Positions 11,281 through 23,600 of a stretch of DNA of 64,000 bases are shown piece by piece (within the stretch, counting starts at the first letter, position 1; each line of letters begins with the position of its first letter). The translations under genes were made by a program, and so were the position numbers. The notes under the pieces were generated by a model. That model searched no databases. It was not told the DNA's origin and saw only the letters and a list, made by a program, of their open reading frames with translations. This stretch comes from Hippasteria phrygiana (lineage: Eukaryota; Echinodermata; Asteroidea; Valvatida; Goniasteridae): positions 3,224,001 to 3,288,000 of the forward strand of contig JAZGUH010000199.1 of NCBI GenBank assembly GCA_037893225.1, written 5' to 3'.

Positions 11281-14174
11281 GTGAACCATGAGGGGGTTAG
11301 TGTTCTAAATATGCAAATATAAAAGGGTCTCGTTCCTCCTAAAAAGGCATTTAAAACGCTATTAAAACACGATACTCGATGTAAAGATTCCACCTGTAAA
11401 ATGGGTGTTGAACGTTCTCTAAAATTAATAAAATTGTTAGCGACAAAGCATCTCCACAACCTTCAGTTTCTCTTGCTTTTATCTTATCTCATCCACAGAC
11501 GGTTCAAGATAGTGAATGGTACATACATACATATTATCATAACAGCAGCCATTTTCTTGTAGAATGTTCCTGTCGTAGTTTTATTGACCCATCTTAAAGA
11601 GACCCTTGGAGGCAATTGGCTAAAAAAAAAGAGTTCATCCTGAAAATATTGCTGTGGTTAGAAATCTCATTTAAAAGTAGAATGGATTGATAATGTACAC
11701 CGCCAATCTTTGAAAATACGCCGTTTGTCTGAAAATAACTGCCGGAAATCATTTTTGGGGATGCCAGTTTGGTTCGGAATTGCTGCGATAATCGTACCCC
11801 TACGTCCAAAAAGGGGTGACCTTTCATTTTGTGAATTTAGTCAGGAATTTTTCGTGCAATATGATAGGGGTTTGTTTTTTTGTGTGACATGTTCTTAGAA
11901 CAGTGTATGGTCACTCAGTGTTCACTTACAATTACAAGTTAATTTCGGTCTTATTTTTCGCGGATTTTGCCGACATAAATCTTGAAATAACAGGTTGTGC
12001 CACATGTTTAGACAGTTGTTAATATTAAAGGAGGGGTGGTTATTGTCCAAGATTTTGCTGGTCCTGACCCACTTTTTTCGCTTAGCAAATTTTGGGTAAT
12101 TGTTATCTTTAGGACCCCATTCTAAAATTACAACAAACATGACTTAATCTGAAGAAAAAAAAGACTGCTTTAGCCTGCAAAAGTCACTTTGTCTTTGGTA
12201 CTGTAAAGTCATCTGCAAAAGTCAGTTTTGAACGGGAACTCGTAACAAAATAGATAACGACAGAGATAACGATAACCAAATTTTGTGTAGCATGATAGCT
12301 AGCACTGAGCCCCATCACATTGGCCGGTTTTAATAAGCATGGAGGAAGAATAACGTTATGGAGAAATGAAACACATTTCTACAACTTAAGTTACACTGTC
12401 TGTGCCACAGGTTCTGTTCAAAACATGCACGAACTAGAGTCTAGACGATGTATAAAATCGACCAATTTGGGCCATGCAGTATAGACACACACACACACAC
12501 AACACCCATGATGACAGAGAGCAGAATATGCTGAACCCTATTTCAACATACCTTGAATTTTTAACAATGGTGCTGCAGCGTTTAGTTACTGATCCACGGT
12601 CGTCCTCCGCAACTCCGGCAAGAATCTGCCTGCCGTTGGCACGGTTGGTGATCGGTACAGTCCCTCGCTACATTGCTCAATCCTTCACGGAAATTTGTGA
12701 GCAGGAAAAAACGGATAAAGGTGGCAACTTACAAGCCCAATTACACCAACTCACTGCTCCGGCGTATACGTACAAAGCAACGGTTTTTCTACTTATGATA
12801 TCCCACGTCTTGGCCTATGGGCCGGCTGGCTAGAAACGAAATAACATGTTAAGTCCATGTGGTGGCGCGCCGGCGCCAAATCCTATGTCATTCCGCGCGC
12901 ACGCGTGCCTTATCCGGCCCAATCTCCTTTTTGCCAATTGTGTGCGTAACCTCATAGAGAGATAATTATTCATGACGCTTGGCGTACAACGTTGCTTAGT
13001 GATTATTATTCCTGGGAGGTCGATCGTCGCGCGCGCGATGGTGGCCGTGAATGGCGCCCTCTCTTGTCCACAATGATTTCTTTAATACCAGGCTTAAAGG
13101 GGAAGTTGCTTACCTCGATAATTCGGTCGGGGAGGTAGAAGAATGTGTGGGTTGGTAGAGCGGGTGGTGTATTTGTTGGTGGGCTATCGCGTATTTTTCC
13201 CCGAGATGTATTTAAAATATATTTGTGGACCCGTTTTTATTGTGCACTTGACATTTTGCGCATTTTGGAAAAAGATGGATTGTTTGTCGATTCCATTGTC
13301 TGTGCTCGTATGTTTTACTTTATGCTATCATCTAAGTAAGATAGTTTTACTGATACGTTTTGATGTGTTCTTATTCCTCCACAAGCCGATATCTTATTAA
13401 AGTGTCAATTTGCTTAAAATGATCAGTATTTTACACAGTGCCGTGATTGGTTTGAACCATTCATCTTTATGTGTCCATTCAATATCAATTGACGCCGACC
13501 CCTGTAAAGAATACTGCGACGAACTTGACGGAATACGTAATAGCGACTGTTTTTGCGTCTACAATACGCACCTGAGGAAACGGTTTGGTGACTGAGCGCT
13601 CCAACGACAGACGCACGAGACTACGAGGTGTTGAAAGCTTCGACCATTTTGTCAAAAGGGGGTGGCATCTTGTAGGCCTATTTAGACTAACTTGATTTAC
13701 TCTACGTGGTTCTATTTTGCTAATGATAAACTGTCTGCACTCGGTGGGAAATATTTCCACTAGATATGTACAACGGGAGATCTAAATAAACACGGGATAT
13801 TGGTAAGACATTAATTCCCGTCCCCTATTTCCACAAGTGGTCGCATCCAAATAAGGAAACCTCACAACAATCACATTGAGCCATTTATAATTTGTCGAAA
13901 AGGAGGAAGTGGCTGTGAATAGTTCCATATCAAACCCAGACCACTAGTCGTAGCCAACACCCGCAGGATATATCCATACCATGCTCTTATAACTCTCGCA
14001 TTACAGCGCTCGAGCAGTCGCTTTTTTAGTGGGACTCATCTCAAGACTGAGGCCGTGGATTTCTGCAAGGTGTCGGACGCCATAGTGCGCTAAAGGTCAA
14101 GGTCAAGTGAGAGTTCGGAGCTAATCTTGGAGAAAGTGCTGTCCCTTCTCCAGACTTTAAAATCTTCCGCGAAG

Positions 14175-14618
14175 ATGCCGGGCACGAAAGTGGATCATTG
14201 CGACAAGCAGGGTAAATATCAGGGGGTTATTAAAATATCGGTTTTCATTTGATATTCATTTTCAAAAGCTGTGGAATGATTATCCTTCGTGATTGTGGTT
14301 ACGGCGGGTGGTATTTATATTCACACAATTATTGTTTGATACTGTTAGTTTGCTTAGACATTTATAGTGCTATCATTATGCGTACTTGATATTCTAGGGA
14401 TTTTTGGTTTTGTGGTGTCGAATATGAAGATTTTCCAGGAATGTATTTCGTATTGTTTATAGTGATCGGCTTTTGTGCTGCAATGTTCATATGGTTTATA
14501 CAGCAGTGGCCTCTCCTCGGGGGAGGGGCGTGGCTTTCCCTAGCCGAAGCATGTTCCCAATGCGTCCCTTCCCTCCCACCTGAAATGTGCATGAGATAAT
14601 TGTGGCAAGGAAGCAAAC

Positions 14619-14649
<31 letters not shown>

Positions 14650-17600
14650 ACCCAAAAAAAAAACCCAGTACCCATGTATTTCTAGTATAAGGTGTCAGTA
14701 ACGAAAGAAGCCGGAATTACAAGGGCAGGCCCATTCGAGGAAAGACATTTTTAGATCAGTCAATTCCACCCCCCTCGTCTGTATCAGGAAACAGCGTGAA
14801 TTAGGAACAAGTTTTGCATTGCTATAGTTTCCTTCAGAATTCTTTTTGAGCAGGATTTTTCTCGCTGCAAAATATCAAGGGGAAACCCCTGTTGTCGGTG
14901 CACTGTCCTTGACAAATACACCTTCGCGGACAATGTTCCTAGTTGGTATACGATTTTCCCATAACTTCACCGCGGTGTGAAATCGGGAAGTATGTTCAAT
15001 AATAGGCTTTCACGCGTATTAATGTTTGGGGCCCCAAGTCAGCTTCACATGTATGCATTGGATAACGTTGGTGCCTCGGGCATGGTTTGTTGTTGATATC
15101 TACACAATACACTGAAAAATCATGGGGGTTAAATTTACCCAATTGTTGGTGAAAACTGCACTGACTACCCAAAATCTGGGTAAACAAACTCTCATCCGGT
15201 TGTGTTCAAATAGATTTACCCAAATTTTGGGTAGTTGCAGTTTTCACCAACAATTGGGTAAATTTAACCCCAATGATTTTTCAGTGTAGAGAAGGTGCAA
15301 GGGTATACGTTTCTCGATATGATGGCCAAAATATTTCATGCCATTTATGCATGGGGGCTAGGCCTAGGGCTAACCCTAACCCTCTATGGTGCATGCAAAG
15401 CCATCTTAAAATTGGAGGATTCGGGACTGTTAGGGTTAAGGTGAAGGTTTATAATACACCTCACTATGCAAATCTCCGGTATTCCGGAGGTCACAGGTTC
15501 AAATCCCGCTCCTGCCAGGTTTTTCTTTTCAGATTGCAGTATAGCTCTTGTTGTGTATCACATCATGTTATGTGTTCAGTTGTCTAAATGTCCACACAAT
15601 CTGGTCATTATTAGCCAGTGGCAGAGTTGTATTCGAGTCCCAGCAAGTCCTTTCACAAGTCCTTTCACAAGCCCAGTCAGAAGTGCTTTCACAAAGCCGG
15701 TCACAAGTAACTGGATGAACAATGACAAAGGAATGCCTTATTTGTCACAGCTCATTTGAATAGCTTGTGATTGGGATTAGGACTGGAGGGCTTGTGATGG
15801 ACTTGCAGGGACTTGCAGGGACTTGTGAAAGGACTTGCAGGGACTCGAATACAACTCTGGCCAGTGGCCACGCCCCTCTCACTTCACACCTGCGATCAGA
15901 TTATACTCTTCTGATAATACAAGTTTTACACACAGAACTCACAAAAAGCAGAAACAAACAATTTTTCAGTATTTATCTCAACCAGGAAATGCCTCATCCG
16001 AACAAATGAACGAGCCCCAAATATTGAACTTATCCCGTCCTCCTTGCTGTCTGAGCACGGGGAAAAGTCTGTCGTGTAAACCCATAGCGTAGGCGACTGG
16101 ATAAAAAATATTTAACTACTAACTCGCCATGCACTAATTCATCCCATTATATGAAATTTAATATTTTGCTACCGTAGCAGGCCGCTATAGGGCGAAATAA
16201 AAAAAAAAACATGTTTCTCGTCCCCGCCCGCTTCCTTTTTTGAGGCCGCCTGGATTTATTTTTTATTTTTTATTTCCAAAAAATGAGAAAAAAATATTAA
16301 AAACTGCAACAAATTCATCGGGAAAACTAAATACTTGCGAGTTCGAAGTCTTCTATGTAGACTCCCCGCGACTTTCTACAGCGTGTAGCTACTGTACCGT
16401 CGCTAAAAATGTCTTCGCATGAGTCTATAGCGAGTTCGAAGTCTTCTATGTAGGCTCCCCCCGACTTTCTACATCGTGTAGCTACTGTACCATCGCTAAA
16501 TATGTCTTCGCACGAGTCTATTTAGTTTCGTTGTGGATTGTGTAAATATAATCATGTGATCGTGAGTGTAGTTTTTACATACAGTCGTAAAACATGGTGC
16601 TAACACTATTAAAACAATGTAAATATGTTCTGTTCTTGTAAAACATGGTGCTAACACTATTAAAACAATGTAAATATGTTCAGTTCTTGTGTGGCTAACA
16701 ATTGTCCCTTTTATTTGTAACATTTCATTTATAGCGAACACATCAGGGATTGTCAGAAATCTCTAATGGCGGCCATCTTGAAAAATAAAAAATAAAAAAT
16801 AAAAAGCCCCTCTTTTTCCTTTTTTTTGAAAACCCGCACGAGAAACATGTTTTTTTTTTTACTTGGCCTAGTATACATGCGATTGAAGATTTCTCATACA
16901 AGCGGCCAACGAAGTGAAACATTTAATTTAGGTACCGGTAATGCGAACAGATTCAGAGTTACAGCATCACCGCTGTATAAGGCATATGCTGTACACAGCG
17001 TGGCTCCAAGCCAAACAGGAAGTGTGAAATAAATTGGTTTCCTGTCAGATTGTTTTTTATTGGCCGATCTCTCTATTCCTAACTATTAAAGTACCAGGCA
17101 ATCTACCACATATCCCTTTCAGCGCGTGTTTCCCCATTTCAAACCGATGTGCATGAGGCGAAAGTTCGTCTTCACATTTGTTTATTCTTCAGAGCTGGTT
17201 CCCTGCCAAAGATGAGCAGTGATCTTGGCTGGTATCCTGCTCTGGTTTTCTTGCCCATAACACTATGAACATCTAACAAAAGAAAACCCACGCAGTCCTT
17301 TGTTTGTAACAAAGGACTGCGTGGGTTTTCTTTTGAAAATGAATAAAACTGCTGCAAACTGCTGACTGACTGAATGGACCTGAAATATACAAATCAAAAA
17401 ATTAGCTGGCCTGACGTTTCGAACTTAAGCAAGTTCTTTCTCAAAGGCAAATGACAGAGTACAAGAAACAAACATGTAGGGAACACACATGCATGAGGGG
17501 GTGGGTGGAGAAACACAAAAGAGGGATGCAAGGGAGCATGGCAGTGGGTAAACATCAAAGAGAGAGGTTTGGGTAAGGATGAATGCGGGGAGGGATTAGG

Positions 17601-20600
17601 ATGAAGGTTGAAGCTGGGGAATTGGACAAAGGAATGTGGTTAGTGGCAAAGATAAACAGGAAATGGTAAGACAACCCCATTTGGCCAAGAGACCCCAAGA
17701 GGGTTTGCCAGGAGGATAATCTGTAAACAAATGACAATGGGGGAAAAATTAAAAGTTAATCATTCCCTTCCTGGATGTTTAGACCATGTGGTTGAATAGT
17801 CCGAAGACGTTTCATCCAAACTTTCTCTCGGCTGAGGCGAACTGAGTCCTTGCGGTGGAAAAGTGATTCTATGCCCTGTAGAATCATATCAGAAATGGAA
17901 TGGTTAGGCAAGTTGAAGTGATGACCAACAGGGGTGTCAATTTTCTTGGTGTTTACAGTCGATCGATGGCCATAGAAACGCTTCTTGAGCGTGTTCTTGG
18001 TCTCCCCGACATACTGGATACCACAAACCCTGCAAGAAATGAGATATATGACATTAGAGGTGTTGCAAGTAATGTTGCCATTGGTTCTGTGAGTAGTTCC
18101 AGATGAATGGCCAGAAAAGGAGTCAGACTCCTGCATGTGAGTCTGGCAAACAACACACCTGGAATCGCACTTAAAAGTACCATGCTGTATGGGAGGGGAT
18201 GCAGCCAAGGTGGGGACCTCGGCTCGAACAATCAGGTCTCGTAGATTGCGGGGGCGCCTATAAGCCAATATAGGGTTGTCAGGGGCGGCACGGGCAAGGC
18301 GATCTGAAGTATGAAGGATATGATGGTTGTCATTAGTTATTTTACGAAGGGGAGGGAGACTAGGATGAAAGGTGGTGACCAAGGGAATCTTGGGGTCGGC
18401 ATTAGTGCTAGGTGTCTTTTTCTTGAGCGCAAAATCTCTGGTGATAGATTTGGCTCTGGCGATAGCACGTTGAACTTGGCGGGAGCTGTGGCCCCTGGCA
18501 ACCAAGTTATTCTTCAGTACCTGTACATGATGGGAAAAGTCAGAATTATTAGAACAAATCCTTCTGAGTCTAAGTGCCTGGCTGAATGCTATGCCTGTCT
18601 TGCAATGCCTGGGGTGACAGCTGGAGGAGTGGAGGTACTGGTGGGTGTCTGTGGGTTTAGAATACAGATCAGTGGTTACCGAGTTGTCTTCCTTGCGGAT
18701 GGTGACATCCAGGAAGTTGGTCTGATGCACTGAATACTCTGATGTAAACTTGATGGTCCTGTGGAAGGAATTAATGTGATTAATGAAAGTCTCCAGACTG
18801 TCCTGATCACTGGTCCAGATGAAAAATACATCGTCAATATATCTCCACCATACCCAGGGGCGACATGGTGCTAAGGCAAGCATGCGCTCTTCGAGGTCGC
18901 CCATGAAGAGGCATGCAAAGGAGGGGGCCATGCGAGTGCCCATGGCTGTACCGTGTACCTGTAGATAGTGTTTGCCTAGGAAGGAAAAATTGTTCTTGGT
19001 TAGTACAAGTCTCATGAGGGTGCCAATATCACTGATGGGTGGGGTTGTGTGTCCTGCCTTGGCCAGGGCCGAGGAACAAGCACGAATACCCTCCTTGTGG
19101 GGGATGTTGGTGTACAGGGATGAAACGTCAAAAGTCCCAATGATGGCTGTGCTGGGAATCTTGTTCTTGATTCCATCCAGCTTGCGCAGAAAGTCTGGGG
19201 TGTCATGGATGTATGATGGCATCTGTGGAACGAGGTGTTTGAGAAAACTGTCAATAAACAGGGAGATACGTTCCGTAGGTGAACCATTACCAGAGACAAT
19301 GGGCCTACCGGGGTTGCCAGCCTTGTGAATCTTTGGAAGGAGATAAAATCTGGCAGTCCTACAGTCAGAGGGAGAGAGAAATTTATGAGCTTTCTTAGAC
19401 AGCTGGTCACGTGATCGCATATCGTCCAGCACCTGTTGTATCTCTTGAGAGAATGTACCTGTGGGGTCAGAGTCAAGGCAGATGTAGTTAGTATGATTGT
19501 TCAACTGGCGGTGGGCCTCGTCAATGTACTGATGACGATCCATGATGACCACAGCTGAACCTTTGTCGGCCGGCTTGATGATGATATCAGTACGGGAGCG
19601 CAAGGCATTCAACGCCAAGCGCTCCTCTCTGCGGAGATTGTCATGAGTTCTGTGGCCCATTGTCTCTGGTAATGGTTCACCTACGGAACGTATCTCCCTG
19701 TTTATTGACAGTTTTCTCAAACACCTCGTTCCACAGATGCCATCATACATCCATGACACCCCAGACTTTCTGCGCAAGCTGGATGGAATCAAGAACAAGA
19801 TTCCCAGCACAGCCATCATTGGGACTTTTGACGTTTCATCCCTGTACACCAACATCCCCCACAAGGAGGGTATTCGTGCTTGTTCCTCGGCCCTGGCCAA
19901 GGCAGGACACACAACCCCACCCATCAGTGATATTGGCACCCTCATGAGACTTGTACTAACCAAGAACAATTTTTCCTTCCTAGGCAAACACTATCTACAG
20001 GTACACGGTACAGCCATGGGCACTCGCATGGCCCCCTCCTTTGCATGCCTCTTCATGGGCGACCTCGAAGAGCGCATGCTTGCCTCAGCACCATGTCGCC
20101 CCTGGGTATGGTGGAGATATATTGACGATGTATTTTTCATCTGGACCAGTGATCAGGACAGTCTGGAGACTTTCATTAATCACATTAATTCCTTCCACAG
20201 GACCATCAAGTTTACATCAGAGTATTCAGTGCATCAGACCAACTTCCTGGATGTCACCATCCGCAAGGAAGACAACTCGGTAACCACTGATCTGTATTCT
20301 AAACCCACAGACACCCACCAGTACCTCCACTCCTCCAGCTGTCACCCCAGGCATTGCAAGACAGGCATAGCATTCAGCCAGGCACTTAGACTCAGAAGGA
20401 TTTGTTCTAATAATTCTGACTTTTCCCATCATGTACAGGTACTGAAGAATAACTTGGTTGCCAGGGGCCACAGCTCCCGCCAAGTTCAACGTGCTATCGC
20501 CAGAGCCAAATCTATCACCAGAGATTTTGCGCTCAAGAAAAAGACACCTAGCACTAATGCCGACCCCAAGATTCCCTTGGTCACCACCTTTCATCCTAGT

Positions 20601-23600
20601 CTCCCTCCCCTTCGTAAAATAACTAATGACAACCATCATATCCTTCATACTTCAGATCGCCTTGCCCGTGCCGCCCCTGACAACCCTATATTGGCTTATA
20701 GGCGCCCCCGCAATCTACGAGACCTGATTGTTCGAGCCGAGGTCCCCACCTTGGCTGCATCCCCTCCCATACAGCATGGTACTTTTAAGTGCGATTCCAG
20801 GTGTGTTGTTTGCCAGACTCACATGCAGGAGTCTGACTCCTTTTCTGGCCATTCATCTGGAACTACTCACAGAACCAATGGCAACATTACTTGCAACACC
20901 TCTAATGTCATATATCTCATTTCTTGCAGGGTTTGTGGTATCCAGTATGTCGGGGAGACCAAGAACACGCTCAAGAAGCGTTTCTATGGCCATCGATCGA
21001 CTGTAAACACCAAGAAAATTGACACCCCTGTTGGTCATCACTTCAACTTGCCTAACCATTCCATTTCTGATATGATTCTACAGGGCATAGAATCACTTTT
21101 CCACCGCAAGGACTCAGTTCGCCTCAGCCGAGAGAAAGTTTGGATGAAACGTCTTCGGACTATTCAACCACATGGTCTAAACATCCAGGAAGGGAATGAT
21201 TAACTTTTAATTTTTCCCCCATTGTCATTTGTTTACAGATTATCCTCCTGGCAAACCCTCTTGGGGTCTCTTGGCCAAATGGGGTTGTCTTACCATTTCC
21301 TGTTTATCTTTGCCACTAACCACATTCCTTTGTCCAATTCCCCAGCTTCAACCTTCATCCTAATCCCTCCCCGCATTCATCCTTACCCAAACCTCTCTCT
21401 TTGATGTTTACCCACTGCCATGCTCCCTTGCATCCCTCTTTTGTGTTTCTCCACCCACCCCCTCATGCATGTGTGTTCCCTACATGTTTGTTTCTTGTAC
21501 TCTGTCATTTGCCTTTGAGAAAGAACTTGCTTAAGTTCGAAACGTCAGGCCAGCTAATTTTTTGATTTGGGTTTTCTTTTGTTAGATGTTCATAGTGTAA
21601 CTGATCCAGATTGTTCCGGATTCATAAGACCCCTTTACCTGGGCCCAATTTCATGGCTCTGCTAACCACAGCTTTCCGCGCTTACGATCACCATTTTGCG
21701 GTAACAGCGCTAGCGAAAAAATTCTGTGCTAACTATGTAAGCACAGAATCCTTAGTTACGGGATGTACGCATGCTCAGGAGCCAAAATTCCCCGCTAACA
21801 CGTGAAATACGCTTGCCGTAAGCACAGAATTTTCTGCTACAGTAAGCGGGGATTTTTCGCTAACGGTATTGAAGTTGTATTCACATAATTATAAAAGTGT
21901 GCAGCGTCGCTCTTGGTCATTATTAATATTAAGCCGAAGTATAATTATTGACGAAGCACTTTTGCCAACACGATCACGTCAAAATATGACCTTTGACCTA
22001 AGTTGCGCTTAAACATAAAACACGCGGAAATTGCATAACTTGTAATAGTGTTTTTCTTTAGTAACCCCATTATTAATTGTAAATGTTTCGTGAAACTTCG
22101 GCTTGTAGCTCTTACTTTTGAAGCTGAAAATAAGTTAAAGAACAAAATCATTTTTTGTCACCAAATAGGAAACCTTAGGCCTAGGCCCGCGCCTATTGTT
22201 CTTCAACGAAACCAAAAGAGGAACACATGTACATTGTAAATAAAGTGCTTTGGGTATTCCAAAAATAATCAAGATGAGCAATAATGTGCTTTTACGAAAC
22301 AAGAGTTCTCTCTTTTAGGATGCCTACAGGCAATATAAAACAAAAATCTTGGTGCTTTTCTATATATAGACTTTGATATTAGGTTGATTTGCATCTTTCA
22401 GCGTGGGCCTCGAGTTCACTGTTTCGTTCGATTCCTGCAAAATGACACATGAATGTTTAGATGGATGAGTCGATCTTTTCAAATGCCATTGAGTGCCAAA
22501 TATGGCCTCTCTGTAACAAACGCTTGGTGCGTGGCAGCCCGTGACGTGAATCGCCCGATTTAAGATGTATTTGATTTAATTTTGTCTTCTATTCAGGTGG
22601 GAAAAAGTGGGGAAAGCTTAAGGAGAACCAGGGGGAAGCGTTGGCGGCGGTCAATGAGGTACGTTGATGAAAGTTGAAAGTTCTTTATAATTTTCCCGCT
22701 CTTTTACGGTGGAGTATGGTTGTGTGCAAATGAAGACTGTTTACAGTCCGTGACTGTCTTGCGTATATGCAGCCAACTGAACCGATATTGATTGCTTCGA
22801 AAAATAAAGAGCCGTAAGCTAGCTAGCTTAAGTTGGTTGGTTGGTTGGTTGGTTGGTTGGTTGGTTGGTTGGTTGGTTGGTTGTAAAGTCTTTACAACTA
22901 TAATACAAATAAGCCAGTATTTGCTAACCCAAAAAATGTTTACAAAATGGAAAAAAATAGTAGAGACTCTTTACGCTTCCAATTAAGAGGTCACATGGGT
23001 TTTATGTGTTCGTCTTGTCTAAAAGAAATCCATTGAACATACAATAGGAAGTATGTGGAGGAAATTCCTTGTACTGTTCCATGTTTGAAATTATTCGAAG
23101 ACTACTCTCGACGGTCGTCATCTTGAAAAGACTAGGGGCGGCCATCTTGGAAAATACTGCCTGGCACGCACTAAAATAGAAATAACGGGACCTCCTAGCT
23201 CCTTCCTTTTTTGAATAAGGCATGACTTTAATCATTTATTCTTACTTCAGATGTCCTACAGGCTAAAATGAATTCCCTAACGTTACAAGAAAATAATGGT
23301 ATCGGATGTTTCGCATCAAGCAGTGAGAGTGTAATCTAGAATCACTTCCGGTAACCTTTCCGGGTCGCGTTTACTCGACGTGACCTCCGGTAGTCGGTAG
23401 TCAGCGCTCCATTTCAGCATGCCACCTTGTCTCTGAATGCGCCTATTCCCCATGCGGGAGCTGAGGGAACCGCGCGTGAAAAATAGAACGCCTATAAATT
23501 GCAGACAGATATTGCAAGCAGCGCAGTCACAGCGTGGTATAAAACAGTGCAGAAAAAACACAGGGTAAAAACGTGTTGGGGTGGTAGACGTTGATTCCAG

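Larger units (their letters stand above)
1..14174. other. Intergenic, repeat-rich, no supported gene
   Basis: No ORF here shows a recognisable domain, and the open frames are short and lack a splice context that links them. What can be identified are tRNA-derived SINEs, foldback elements, short inverted repeats and a Penelope-like 3' fragment, each listed separately. Stretches not covered by those entries (for example 3,860-5,900, 6,480-8,780, 11,290-12,560 and 12,840-14,100) are AT-rich, with no structure I could assign beyond a short (CA)n run near 12,484. Confidence 0.6.
17260..21598. mobile_element. Palindrome of two head-to-head Penelope-like elements
   Basis: The left arm (about 17,260-19,305) and right arm (about 19,654-21,598) are inverted copies with very few differences, separated by about 350 bases present only in the left copy. 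The left copy runs on the minus strand and the right copy on the plus strand, so they meet 5' to 5' and both are 5'-truncated, the right one further. The arms extend to ACACTATGAAC at 17,260 and its mirror at 21,588. The right arm lacks roughly 100 bases just inside that end, where the left copy has an extra hairpin (17,277-17,336) and a TATATTTCAGG segment. Tandem and inverted partial copies are typical of Penelope-like insertions. The near identity implies a recent event or, less likely, an assembly artefact. Confidence 0.85.

Noticed and set aside
12567..12833. Open frame MVLQRLVTDPRSSSATPA... with a mitochondrial-presequence-like start
   Set aside because: No recognised domain, no convincing splice donor and no continuation; kept out of the feature list.
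15371..15392. CTAACCCTAACCCT, telomere-like
   Set aside because: Only two units; not an interstitial telomere array.
18311..18733. 140-codon frame on the strand opposite the Penelope-like protein
   Set aside because: Antisense shadow; occurs identically in mirror position 20,226-20,648.
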